A stretch of 64,000 bases of DNA from Streptomyces sp. MNU76 (GTDB lineage: Bacteria; Actinomycetota; Actinomycetes; Streptomycetales; Streptomycetaceae): assembly GCF_020982545.1 (NCBI RefSeq), contig NZ_JAJKLK010000027.1, positions 1 to 64,000 of the forward strand. The letters are read 5' to 3'. The notes beneath the pieces are model-generated. The model was not told the origin of the DNA. It saw only the letters and a program-made list of their open reading frames with translations, and searched no databases. How positions within the stretch are numbered: position 1 is the first letter of the stretch; the number at the start of each line of letters is the position of its first letter. Below are positions 44,502 through 53,189 of the stretch, in pieces. Both the position numbers and the translations under genes were made by a program.

Positions 44502-46898
44502 ATGGGCGAGCACGGTGTCGCCACGGCCGCGGTCGACGCCAGGGGACTGGTGATCGCGTGGAGCGCCGGCGCGCGACGGGTGCTCGGCTACGAGCACGGC
44601 GAGGTGCTCGGCCGCCGCGCGGCCGACCTGCTGGCCCGGGCGCTGCCCGCGGCGGCGCGCAGCCGTCTCACCGAACCGGCCGACTGGCACGGCCCCGTGC
44701 ACGCACGGCACCGGGACGGTCACGACGTGGAGCTGGAGCTTCAGGCGCATCCCCTGCTGGACTCCGCGGGCCGGACGCAGTGGTTCCTGACGGCCACGGT
44801 GCCGGAACCCGCCGCCCGGCTGCGCCGGTGGGCCCTGGACCAGCTCCCCGTCCCGATCGCGCTCTTCGACCAGGACGGGCTCGCGGTGACGGCGAACTCG
44901 GCCATGGAGCGGGTGATGGGCAGGCCGCAGCAGGACCTGCTCGGCCGGCGGGTGGGGGTGTCCGTCGACGGGCAGCGCCGGCTGCCGGGCTTCGAGGGCC
45001 TCGACGACGTGGTGCGGCGGGTGCTGCGAACGGGTGAGCCGATGCCGTACGAGGCATGGCTGCGCGCACCGGGTGAGGCGCACGAACACGCGTGGCTGGT
45101 CTCCCTCAGCCCGTTGAAGGACGCCGCCGGCGAAGTAAGGGGCATGTGCCTGGCGGCGATCGACAGCACGGAGCAGTTCCTGGCCCGCCGACGACTGAGC
45201 ATGCTCAACGAGTCCAGCAACCGGATCGGCTCCACCCTCGACGTGTCCCGAACCGCCGAGGAACTCGCCGAGGCGTGCACGGACCATCTGGCCGACTTCG
45301 TCATCGTGGACCTGCTGGACTCCGTGCTCGCCGGTGAGGAGGCCACCCCCTCGCCCGATGCCGACCGGCTGGTCTTCCGCCGCGCCGCCCACCGGTCCGT
45401 GCTGGAGGGCTGCCCCGAGGCCGTAGTCCCGGTCGGCACCCGGCACACCTACGACGAGGGGTCGCCGTCGGGCCGCGCGCTGGCCACCGGGCGCGCCCTG
45501 CTGTACGAGGCCGACGACGTCACCAGGCTGCGCTGGGCGGGGGGCTCACCGGAGCGGGCACGCAGCATCGAGGTCCACGGCATCCACTCGATGATGGCCG
45601 TGCCCCTGCGCGCCCGCGGCCTCACCCTCGGCCTGTCGATCCTCTCCCGGCATCGCACGGCCGAGCCCTTCGGCGAGGACGACCTGCTGCTGGCCGAGGA
45701 ACTCGCCGCCCACGCCGCCGTCTGTGTCGACAACGCGCGCCGCTACACCCGCGAGCGCGCCATCGCCCTCGAACTGCAACGCAGCCTTCTGCCGTACCGC
45801 GCGCCCCGGCAGGCCGCCGTCGAGGTCGCCTCCCGTTACCAGCCGGCCAGTACCCGCGCCGGCATCGGGGGCGACTGGTTCGACGTCATCCCGCTGTCCG
45901 GAGCCCGGGTGGGGCTGGTCGTGGGCGATGTCGTCGGCCACGGCGTCCAGGCGTCCGCCACCATGGGCCGGCTCCGGACGGCCGTACGCACCCTGGCCGA
46001 CGTCGACCTCGCCCCCGACGAGCTGCTCACCCAGCTCGACGACATCGTGCTGCGGCTGGACTCGGAGCGGACGGCGGACGAGGCCGAGGACGCGGACACG
46101 GAGAGCCCGGGCGAGATCGGGGCGACCTGTCTGTACGCCGTGTACGACCCCGTCGCGCGCCGCTGCTCCATGGCCCGGGCGGGCCACCCGCCGCCGGCCC
46201 TGATCGCCCCGGACGGCGAGGTCGCCTTCCTCGACCTGCCGATCGGGCCGCCGCTGGGCGTGGGCGGGCTGCCCTTCGAGACCGCGGAGTTCGACGTCCC
46301 CGAGGGCAGCGTGTTCGCCCTGTACACCGACGGCCTGGTCCAGGCGGCGGGCCGCGATCTGGACGATGGGCTCGACCGGCTGCGCCAGGCACTCCGTGGC
46401 ACGGGCCGTCCGCTGGAGGAGACCTGCGACGGAGTCCTGGGGAGCCTGCTGACGGACCGCCCCGTCGACGACGTGGCCCTGCTGCTGGCCCGGACCCGGG
46501 CCCTGGACGCCGACCGGGTCGCCGTCTGGGACATTCCCGCCGATCCCGCGTCCGTGGGGCGGGCCCGCAAACTGGCCTGCGACCAGCTCGCCGCCTGGAG
46601 GCTGGAGGAACTCACCTTCGTCACCGAACTCGTCGTCAGCGAACTGGTCACCAACGCCATCCGCTACGGGGGACCCCCGATCCAGCTGAGGCTGATCCGT
46701 GAGGCCACCCTCATCTGCGAGGTCTCCGACTCCAGCGCCACCGCTCCGCACATGCGCCGGGCCCGTGCCTTCGACGAGGGCGGCCGGGGTCTCCTGCTCG
46801 TCGCACAGCTCACCCAGCGCTGGGGCAGCCGCCACACCCGCACGGGCAAGATCATCTGGGCCGAGCAGGCACTCACCGACGAGGAGCGGGGCGCGTAG
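44502..46898 (+). CDS. PP2C-type SpoIIE phosphatase with PAS, GAF and HATPase domains
   Basis: 798 residues. PAS domains lie at about 1-110 and 120-235, a GAF at about 245-425, the SpoIIE/RsbU phosphatase at about 435-665 (GIGGDWFDVI, VVGDVVGHGVQASATM, LYTDGLVQAAG) and a RsbW-like HATPase_c at about 670-798 (SELVTNAIRYGG, GRGLLLVAQLTQRWG). Combined phosphatase and anti-sigma-kinase modules are common in Streptomyces partner-switching control of stress sigma factors. ATG 44502 follows GAGAAGGA. No anti-anti-sigma gene is adjacent, so its partner is elsewhere. It reads towards the formaldehyde gene but is separated by 135 bp. Confidence 0.92.
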   Translation: MGEHGVATAAVDARGLVIAWSAGARRVLGYEHGEVLGRRAADLLARALPAAARSRLTEPADWHGPVHARHRDGHDVELELQAHPLLDSAGRTQWFLTATVPEPAARLRRWALDQLPVPIALFDQDGLAVTANSAMERVMGRPQQDLLGRRVGVSVDGQRRLPGFEGLDDVVRRVLRTGEPMPYEAWLRAPGEAHEHAWLVSLSPLKDAAGEVRGMCLAAIDSTEQFLARRRLSMLNESSNRIGSTLDVSRTAEELAEACTDHLADFVIVDLLDSVLAGEEATPSPDADRLVFRRAAHRSVLEGCPEAVVPVGTRHTYDEGSPSGRALATGRALLYEADDVTRLRWAGGSPERARSIEVHGIHSMMAVPLRARGLTLGLSILSRHRTAEPFGEDDLLLAEELAAHAAVCVDNARRYTRERAIALELQRSLLPYRAPRQAAVEVASRYQPASTRAGIGGDWFDVIPLSGARVGLVVGDVVGHGVQASATMGRLRTAVRTLADVDLAPDELLTQLDDIVLRLDSERTADEAEDADTESPGEIGATCLYAVYDPVARRCSMARAGHPPPALIAPDGEVAFLDLPIGPPLGVGGLPFETAEFDVPEGSVFALYTDGLVQAAGRDLDDGLDRLRQALRGTGRPLEETCDGVLGSLLTDRPVDDVALLLARTRALDADRVAVWDIPADPASVGRARKLACDQLAAWRLEELTFVTELVVSELVTNAIRYGGPPIQLRLIREATLICEVSDSSATAPHMRRARAFDEGGRGLLLVAQLTQRWGSRHTRTGKIIWAEQALTDEERGA

Positions 46899-46962
46899 CT
46901 CCCGCGCGACGCGGACGACCGTGGAACTTCTTGACCCCCGGTCGGCACTCCACGATGCTGTG

Positions 46963-46991
46963 TTGCGGTACGCGCTATGCGTATCGCGATG
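46963..46991 (+). promoter_or_regulatory. Candidate IclR operator pair upstream of mscR-like gene
   Basis: TTGCG-GTACG-CGCTA (46963-46977) matches TTGCG-N5-CGCAA with one mismatch. An overlapping ATGCG-TATCG-CGATG follows (46977-46991). They lie 43-71 bp before the start codon, a natural promoter position. The TGCGTATCGCG core also occurs at the GMC and molybdoenzyme promoters. Confidence 0.5.
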
Positions 46992-47033
46992 AGAAACATC
47001 AGACGCAGGTCTCGTACCAGCCGAGGAGTGGCC

Positions 47034-48119
47034 ATGGCTCACCAAGTCCGTGCTGTCGTCGCGCGGGGCAAGGGTGCCCCCGTCAGCCTGGAAACGATCG
47101 TCGTGCCGGACCCCGGGCCGGGTGAGGCGCTGGTGAAGGTCGAGGCCTGCGGGGTCTGCCACACCGATCTGCACTACCGCGAGGGCGGGATCAACGACGA
47201 CTTCCCCTTCCTGCTCGGCCATGAGGCGGCCGGTGTGGTGGAGTCGGTGGGGGAGGGGGTCACGGATGTCGCGCCCGGTGATTTCGTCATCCTCAACTGG
47301 CGTGCGGTGTGCGGCAGTTGCCGGGCCTGTCGGCGTGGTCGCCCCTGGTACTGCTTCGCCACCCACAACGCGACGCAGAAGATGACCCTGCTCGACGGCA
47401 CCGAGCTCTCCCCGGCGCTGGGCATCGGCGCCTTCGCGGAGAAGACGCTCGTTGCCGCGGGCCAGTGCACCAAGGTCGACCGGGCCGCGTCGCCGGCGGT
47501 GGCCGGACTGCTGGGCTGCGGGGTGATGGCGGGCATCGGGGCCGCGATCAACACCGGGAACGTCGGCCGGGGCGACACGGTCGCCGTCATCGGCTGCGGC
47601 GGCGTCGGCGCCGCGGCGGTCCTCGGATCCGAGCTGGCGGGCGCCGCGAAGATCATCGCGGTGGACATCGACGACCACAAGCTGGAGACCGCCAGGAAGC
47701 TGGGCGCCACCCACGCCGTCAACTCCCGCGAGACCGACGCCGTCGAGGCGATCCGTGAACTGACCGGTGGTTTCGGCGCCGACGTCGTCATCGAGGCGGT
47801 CGGCCGCCCGGAGACCTACAAGCAGGCCTTCTACGCCCGTGACCTGGCGGGCACGGTCGTCCTCGTCGGCGTGCCGACTCCGGAGATGAAGCTCGAACTG
47901 CCCCTCCTGGACGTCTTCGGCCGCGGCGGCGCCCTGAAGTCCTCCTGGTACGGCGACTGCCTGCCCGACCGCGACTTCCCCATGCTCATCGACCTCTATC
48001 TGCAGAGGCGCCTGGACCTGGACACCTTCGTCACGGAGACCATCGGGCTCGACGACGTGGAGAAGGCCTTCGAGCGGATGCACGGCGGCGACGTCCTGCG
48101 CTCGGTGGTGGTCCTCTGA
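47034..48119 (+). CDS. S-(hydroxymethyl)mycothiol dehydrogenase (mycothiol-dependent formaldehyde dehydrogenase)
   Basis: 361 residues, the normal length. It is a zinc MDR alcohol dehydrogenase: catalytic zinc ligands GVCHTD and GHEAAG, a structural-zinc cluster region with Cys residues in CGSCRACRRGRPWYC, and NAD binding by VIGCGGVGAAAV with Asp in IIAVDIDD. Family-typical stretches are LGIGAFAEKTLV, GGALKSSWYGDCLPDRDFP and ARDLAGTVVLVGVPTP. It oxidises the mycothiol-formaldehyde adduct to S-formylmycothiol using NAD. In this locus it would clear formaldehyde made by betaine demethylation. GAGGAG precedes ATG 47034. Confidence 0.92.
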   Translation: MAHQVRAVVARGKGAPVSLETIVVPDPGPGEALVKVEACGVCHTDLHYREGGINDDFPFLLGHEAAGVVESVGEGVTDVAPGDFVILNWRAVCGSCRACRRGRPWYCFATHNATQKMTLLDGTELSPALGIGAFAEKTLVAAGQCTKVDRAASPAVAGLLGCGVMAGIGAAINTGNVGRGDTVAVIGCGGVGAAAVLGSELAGAAKIIAVDIDDHKLETARKLGATHAVNSRETDAVEAIRELTGGFGADVVIEAVGRPETYKQAFYARDLAGTVVLVGVPTPEMKLELPLLDVFGRGGALKSSWYGDCLPDRDFPMLIDLYLQRRLDLDTFVTETIGLDDVEKAFERMHGGDVLRSVVVL

Positions 48120-48174
48120 CGGGCGCGTGACAGAGCGGACCGCGGCCACGTCGGCGTAGCCGCGGAGCGCGACG

Positions 48175-48210
48175 GACGAGCCGTGGTCGGACGCCCGACC
48201 ACGGCTCGTC
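48175..48210. terminator. Perfect 16-bp hairpin terminator
   Basis: GACGAGCCGTGGTCGG (48175-48190) pairs with CCGACCACGGCTCGTC (48195-48210) around ACGC. It separates the mycothiol enzyme gene from the molybdoenzyme gene, which has its own upstream operator pair. Confidence 0.8.
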
Positions 48211-48329
48211 GCCGTGTCCCGGCCCCCGAGCCGCGGTCGGCCGGCGGCGCGTCCGGCCGTGGCGCCGCGTGTCGATCCGCTGCCGTGCCGGTCTTGACAG
48301 GGAGCGCGCGTCACGCTTTCTTGTTCTCG

Positions 48330-48362
48330 TTGCGTATCGCGGCACTGTTGTGCAGTTCGCAA
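48330..48362 (+). promoter_or_regulatory. Candidate IclR operator pair upstream of the molybdoenzyme
   Basis: TTGTG-CAGTT-CGCAA (48348-48362) differs from the consensus at one base, and TTGCG-TATCG-CGGCA (48330-48344) at two. The centres are 18 bp apart. About 95 bp remain to the start codon, which is room for a leader. Confidence 0.55.
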
Positions 48363-48457
48363 CTCTGATGTCCGGCGGCGGCCCGCCCGCCGGGCCGAGA
48401 GGCCCGGCGACACGGAACGGCTCCGATTCCCCTACATCCCGGAGTGTGGCGCTTCAG

Positions 48458-50767
48458 ATGACTCGCAACGCACCTGTCGAGGACCCCGGCGACGCCCGGC
48501 TGCGGGTCGGCCCCCCGAAGGAGTACGCCGCCGGCATCCCCGCGGTCACCTCCTCCCTCCGGCACGCCGGCGAGCAGATGGGCGCCCGCCGGGGCCTGCT
48601 CACCCTCCTCCGGGTCAACCAGAAGGAGGGCTTCGACTGTCCGGGGTGCGCCTGGCCCGAGCCGGAGCACCGCCACCGGGCGGAGTTCTGCGAGAACGGG
48701 GCCAAGGCCGTGGCCGAGGAGGCCACCGTCCGCCGGGTCACCCCGGACTTCTTCGCCGAGCACACGCTGGAGGACCTGCTCCCCGGCAGCGACTACTGGC
48801 TCGGACAGCAGGGCCGGCTGACCCACCCCATGTACCGCGCGGCCGGCGACGACCGCTACCGGCCGATCTCCTGGGACGACGCCTTCGCCGTGATCGCCCG
48901 TGAACTCGCCGCGCTCGACCGGCCCGACCAGGCCGCCTTCTACACCTCCGGCCGGGCGAGCAACGAGGCCGCGTTCCTCTACCAGCTCTTCGTACGGATG
49001 CTCGGCACCAACAACCTGCCCGACTGCTCCAACATGTGCCACGAATCCAGCGGTTCGGCCCTGACGGAGACCATCGGGATCGGCAAGGGCAGCGTCACCC
49101 TGGAGGACCTCCACGACGCCGACCTCATCCTCGTGGTCGGCCAGAACCCCGGCACCAACCACCCCCGGATGCTCTCCTCGCTGGAGACCGCCAAGCGCCG
49201 GGGCGCCCGGATCATCGCGGTCAACCCCCTGCCCGAGGCGGGACTGCTGCGGTTCAAGAACCCCCAGAAGCCCTCCGGCGTCCTCGGCGGCGGCACCCGC
49301 CTGGCCGACCGATTCCTGCAGATCAGGCTCGGCGGGGACCAGGCGCTCTTCCAGGCCTTCAACCGGATGCTGCTGGAGACGGAGGACGAGGCCCCCGGCA
49401 CCTGCCTCGACACCTCCTTCATCGAACGTCACACGCACGGCTTCCAGGAGTTCGCCGAGCACGCCCGCAAGGCGCCGTGGGACGAGATCCTCTCCGCCAC
49501 CGGTCTGCCCGAGGAGGAGATCCGGGCCGCCTTCGGCGAGGTGCTGGCCGCCGAGAAGATCGTCGTCTGCTGGGCGATGGGCCTCACCCAGCACAAGCAC
49601 TCGGTCCCCACCATCCGGGACGTCGTCAACTTCCTCCTGCTGCGCGGCAACATCGGCCGCCCCGGGGCCGGTCTCTGCCCGGTGCGCGGCCACTCCAACG
49701 TGCAGGGCGACCGCACCATGGGCATCTACGAGAAACCGGACGACGCGTTCCTCGACGCGCTCGGCGCCGAGTTCGCTTTCACGCCCCCGAGGCGCCACGG
49801 CCACGACGCGGTCGAGAGCATCCGCGCCATGCGCGACGGCGACGTACGCGTCTTCGTCGCCCTCGGCGGCAACTTCGTCGCCGCCGCCCCCGACACCGAC
49901 CAGACCGAGCGGGCCCTGCGCAACTGCCGCCTCACCGTGCAGATCTCCACCAAGCTCAACCGCTCGCACGTCATCGCCGGCGACCAGGCGCTCATCCTCC
50001 CGTGCCTCGGCCGGACCGAGGCCGACCTGCGGCCCGGCGGGCCCCAGCTCGTCACGGTCGAGGACTCCATGGGCATGGTGCACCTCTCCCGAGGGCGACT
50101 CGCCCCCGCCTCCGAACACCTGCTGAGCGAGGTCGCGATCATCTGCCGGATGGCACGGGCCGCGCTCGGGGAAGCGGGCGCGCACATCCCCTGGGAGGAC
50201 TTCGAGGCGGACTACGACACCGTTCGCGACCGCATCGCCCGCGTGATCCCCGGCTTCCAGGACTTCAACCACCGGGTGCGACGGCCGGGCGGCTTCGCCC
50301 TGCCCCACCCGCCCCGCGACGAACGCCGGTTCACCACCGCCACGGGTCTGGCCAACTTCACCGCCAACGCGCTGGAGAGCCCTCACGTGCCACCGGGCCG
50401 GCTGCTGCTGCAGACGCTCCGCTCCCACGACCAGTACAACACCACCGTCTACGGCCTGGACGACCGCTATCGCGGCATCCACCAGGGCCGCCGGGTCCTC
50501 TTCGTCAACCCCGACGACCTGGCCGACCGCGGCCTGGCCGACGGCGACCTCGTCGACATCGTCAGCGAGTACGACGACGGCGTGGAACGCAGGGCGTCGG
50601 CCTTCCGCGTGGTGCCCTACCCGACGCCCCGCGACTGCTGCGCCGCCTATTTCCCCGAGACCAACGTCCTGGTCCCCCTGGACTCCACGGCGGAGATCAG
50701 CAACACCCCCACGTCGAAGTCGATCGTCGTCCGTCTGGAGCCGGTCGCCACCTCGGCTCTTCTCTGA
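48458..50767 (+). CDS. Formate-dehydrogenase-like molybdopterin oxidoreductase (FdhF/YdeP family)
   Basis: 769 residues from ATG 48458. The start GFDCPGCAWPEP and EFCENGAKAVAEEATV mark the YdeP/FdhF 'oxidoreductase alpha subunit' group. Mo-bis-MGD domain markers include SWDDAFAVIARELA, FYTSGRASNEAA, NLPDCSNMCHESSG, VVGQNPGTNHPRM and GRPGAGLCPVRGHSNVQGDR. A complete N-terminal 4Fe-4S motif is not evident. In this setting the likely job is formate oxidation to CO2, finishing one-carbon removal, but family members with unknown substrates exist. No beta or gamma FDH subunit or fdhD is present in the window. Confidence 0.8.
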   Translation: MTRNAPVEDPGDARLRVGPPKEYAAGIPAVTSSLRHAGEQMGARRGLLTLLRVNQKEGFDCPGCAWPEPEHRHRAEFCENGAKAVAEEATVRRVTPDFFAEHTLEDLLPGSDYWLGQQGRLTHPMYRAAGDDRYRPISWDDAFAVIARELAALDRPDQAAFYTSGRASNEAAFLYQLFVRMLGTNNLPDCSNMCHESSGSALTETIGIGKGSVTLEDLHDADLILVVGQNPGTNHPRMLSSLETAKRRGARIIAVNPLPEAGLLRFKNPQKPSGVLGGGTRLADRFLQIRLGGDQALFQAFNRMLLETEDEAPGTCLDTSFIERHTHGFQEFAEHARKAPWDEILSATGLPEEEIRAAFGEVLAAEKIVVCWAMGLTQHKHSVPTIRDVVNFLLLRGNIGRPGAGLCPVRGHSNVQGDRTMGIYEKPDDAFLDALGAEFAFTPPRRHGHDAVESIRAMRDGDVRVFVALGGNFVAAAPDTDQTERALRNCRLTVQISTKLNRSHVIAGDQALILPCLGRTEADLRPGGPQLVTVEDSMGMVHLSRGRLAPASEHLLSEVAIICRMARAALGEAGAHIPWEDFEADYDTVRDRIARVIPGFQDFNHRVRRPGGFALPHPPRDERRFTTATGLANFTANALESPHVPPGRLLLQTLRSHDQYNTTVYGLDDRYRGIHQGRRVLFVNPDDLADRGLADGDLVDIVSEYDDGVERRASAFRVVPYPTPRDCCAAYFPETNVLVPLDSTAEISNTPTSKSIVVRLEPVATSALL

Positions 50768-50855
50768 AGCGCCCCGCGTTTCCCTGCCTTCTCGGTCGCG
50801 CAGCCGTCGTCCGCGACAGAGAACGTTCCCTGCCGTCTGTGGAAAGGACGAGCTG

Positions 50856-52610
50856 ATGAGCACAACCCGCGAACGGAAGGGGAGCCCAGGTCTTCCCGTC
50901 GGGGAGGATCTGCCGGGAGGCGGTGCGGCCACCGCCCGTCCCCGGACCGACCCCGTCGTCTTCGGTGTCGCCGCGGTCCTCACCCTGGCCTTCGTCGTGT
51001 GGGGAGCCACGGCGACCGACACCCTGGAGAGTGTGTCCGGGAAGCTGCTGGACGGCACGATCCGCAACGGCGGCTGGGCCTTCGTCCTCGCCGCCTCGGG
51101 CTTCGTGGTCTTCGCCCTCTGGCTGGCGATGAGCCGCTACGGGCGGATCACCCTCGGAAAGGAGGGGGAGGAGCCGGAGTTCCGCACGGTGTCGTGGATC
51201 GCCATGATGTTCAGCGCGGGCATGGGCATCGGCCTGATGTTCTACGGCGTGAGCGAGCCGCTCTCCCACTTCATCACGCCGCCGCCGGGCACCGACCCGG
51301 CCGACGCCAACCAGGCCATGGAGACCGCCATGGCCACCACCCTTTTCCACTGGACGCTCCACCCGTGGGCGATGTACGCGGTCGTGGGTCTCGCCATCGC
51401 CTACAGCACCTTCCGGCGCGGTCGTCGCCAGCTGATCAGCGCGGTGTTCACGCCGTTGCTCGGTGAGAAGCGGGTGAACGGATGGCCCGGCCGGGCCATC
51501 GACACCCTCGCCATCTTCGCCACCCTCTTCGGCTCGGCGGCGTCCCTGGGGCTCGGCGCCCTCCAGATCGGCAGCGGCTTCACCGGACTGGGCTGGCTGG
51601 GATCGGCCGGCACCGGACTGCTGGTCGTCGTGATCGCGGTGCTGACCGTGGCGTTCGTCGCCTCGGCGGTGTCCGGGATCGAGAAGGGCATCCAGTGGCT
51701 GTCCAACACCAACATGGTGCTGGCGGTGGGGCTCGCCCTCTTCGTCTTCCTGGTCGGCCCGACCATCTTCATCCTCGACCTGCTGCCCACATCCGTCGGT
51801 GCCTTCTTCGGCGACCTGGCCCAGATGGCGGGCCGTACCGAGGCCTCCAGCGGCGAGGGCGTCGCCGACTGGCTGGCCGGCTGGACGGTCTTCTACTGGG
51901 CGTGGTGGATCTCCTGGACGCCCTTCGTCGGTATGTTCATCGCCCGCATCAGCCGCGGCCGCACCGTCCGGCAGTTCGTCGGCGGCGTCATCCTGGTCCC
52001 CAGCAGCGTCAGCCTGCTCTGGTTCGCGGTCTTCGGCGGCTCGGCGATGCACCTGCAGGACTCCGGTCGGCTGAACGACGCCGCGACCGCCCAGGGGCAG
52101 CTCTTCGACGTGCTCCAGCAGTACCCGATCGCCACGGTGACGAGCATCGTCGTCATGATCCTCGTCGGCATCTTCTTCGTCTCCGGGGCCGACGCCGCCT
52201 CCATCGTGATGGGCACGCTCTCGCAGCGGGGCTGCCTCGAACCGTCCCGTGGCGTCGTGGTGTTCTGGGGCGTGCTGACCGGAGCGGTCGCCGCCGTCAT
52301 GCTGCTCATCGGCGGCGGCAAGGGCGACGCGCTCACCGGGCTGCAGAACCTCACCATCCTCGCGGCGGCACCCTTCACCCTCGTGATGATCGGGCTGTGC
52401 GTCGCGCTCAACCGGGATCTGCGCCACGATCCGCTCATCATCCGCGGACGCATGGGCAAGGAGGCCGTCGAGACGGCCGTCATCGCCGGCCACGAGAAGT
52501 ACGACGGGGACTTCGAACTCCGTATCGGCCCCGCCACGTCCGCGGACGGCACGGAGCCCGTACCGCCCCAGCGGGCCGAGGAGTCCGCGCAGTCCACCAC
52601 CGCCGTCTGA
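50856..52610 (+). CDS. BCCT-family choline/glycine betaine transporter
   Basis: 584 residues with 12 predicted membrane helices. The BCCT signatures are GMGIGLMFYGVSEPLSHF and the aromatic betaine-site stretch WAWWISWTPFVGMFIARIS with RGRTVRQF. It imports quaternary ammonium compounds with Na+ or H+. It has a C-terminal cytoplasmic tail of about 70 residues, as in osmoregulated members. ATG 50856 follows GGAAAGGACGAG. It lies 88 bp after the molybdoenzyme stop and may be read from the same promoter. Confidence 0.93.
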   Translation: MSTTRERKGSPGLPVGEDLPGGGAATARPRTDPVVFGVAAVLTLAFVVWGATATDTLESVSGKLLDGTIRNGGWAFVLAASGFVVFALWLAMSRYGRITLGKEGEEPEFRTVSWIAMMFSAGMGIGLMFYGVSEPLSHFITPPPGTDPADANQAMETAMATTLFHWTLHPWAMYAVVGLAIAYSTFRRGRRQLISAVFTPLLGEKRVNGWPGRAIDTLAIFATLFGSAASLGLGALQIGSGFTGLGWLGSAGTGLLVVVIAVLTVAFVASAVSGIEKGIQWLSNTNMVLAVGLALFVFLVGPTIFILDLLPTSVGAFFGDLAQMAGRTEASSGEGVADWLAGWTVFYWAWWISWTPFVGMFIARISRGRTVRQFVGGVILVPSSVSLLWFAVFGGSAMHLQDSGRLNDAATAQGQLFDVLQQYPIATVTSIVVMILVGIFFVSGADAASIVMGTLSQRGCLEPSRGVVVFWGVLTGAVAAVMLLIGGGKGDALTGLQNLTILAAAPFTLVMIGLCVALNRDLRHDPLIIRGRMGKEAVETAVIAGHEKYDGDFELRIGPATSADGTEPVPPQRAEESAQSTTAV

Positions 52611-52628
52611 GACCGGCGCACCCGCCGC

Positions 52629-52673
52629 CCGGCGGGGTCGTGGCACCGCCCCGCGCGGCCACGGCCCCGCCGG
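52629..52673. terminator. Hairpin terminator after the BCCT gene
   Basis: CCGGCGGGGTCGTGGC (52629-52644) pairs with GCCACGGCCCCGCCGG (52658-52673) with one mismatch. Confidence 0.7.
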
Positions 52674-52699
52674 ACTTGCGTTGTTCTATGTGAGGCGAG

Positions 52700-52797
52700 T
52701 TGTGGATGCCGCAACGTGAGAAGTGGCCCAGAGGTGCCCTCTGGATGCCTTGACAAGGGTTCGGGGCGACCTCAGACTGATGTTGCGCTTACCGCAA
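52700..52797 (+). promoter_or_regulatory. Two candidate IclR operators upstream of the Rieske ferredoxin
   Basis: TTGCG-CTTAC-CGCAA (52783-52797) is a perfect palindrome ending 29 bp before the start codon. TTGTG-GATGC-CGCAA (52700-52714) has one mismatch. Their centres are 83 bp apart, so looping or two promoters are possible. This is the clearest regulated promoter in the locus with the GMC one. Confidence 0.65.
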
Positions 52798-52826
52798 TCC
52801 GTTTCGCTATATGCACCCGAGGTGTC

Positions 52827-53189
52827 ATGATGATTCCCGCGTGCCGTCTCGCGGATCTCCCGCGAGGTGAGGCCTTCCGGCTCGACATCGACCCGCCGGT
52901 CTCGGTGTTCCACACCGACGACGGCGAGGTCTTCGCCATCGACGACACCTGCACCCACCAGGACGCCTCGCTCGCCGACGGCTGGCTGGAGGGCTGCGAG
53001 GTGGAATGCCCGCTGCATGCCTCCAAGTTCGACCTGCGCACCGGCGCGGTCGACTCCCCGCCGGCCAAGCTGCCGGTGCGGACGCACGAGGTCGTCGTCG
53101 AGGACGGCATGATCTACGTCCGGCTCTCCATGGACGCCCCGAACCTGCCGCCCTGCATCTCCGCCAGGCTCGCCGGAGGTCCCGCGTGA
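52827..53189 (+). CDS. Rieske [2Fe-2S] ferredoxin
   Basis: 120 residues. The cluster motifs are CTHQDASLADG and ECPLHASKFD (CxH and CxxH, 16-18 residues apart), the Rieske-type ferredoxin of ring-hydroxylating and N-demethylating oxygenases. It carries electrons from the FAD reductase encoded next (overlap GTGA) to the terminal oxygenase. ATG 52827 or 52830 may be used; GAGG lies just upstream. The preceding palindromes suggest control by the IclR protein. Confidence 0.92.
   Translation: MMIPACRLADLPRGEAFRLDIDPPVSVFHTDDGEVFAIDDTCTHQDASLADGWLEGCEVECPLHASKFDLRTGAVDSPPAKLPVRTHEVVVEDGMIYVRLSMDAPNLPPCISARLAGGPA

Noticed and set aside
45546..48413. 955-residue minus-strand open frame
   Set aside because: Antisense to the SpoIIE phosphatase and the mycothiol enzyme, both with full domain signatures.
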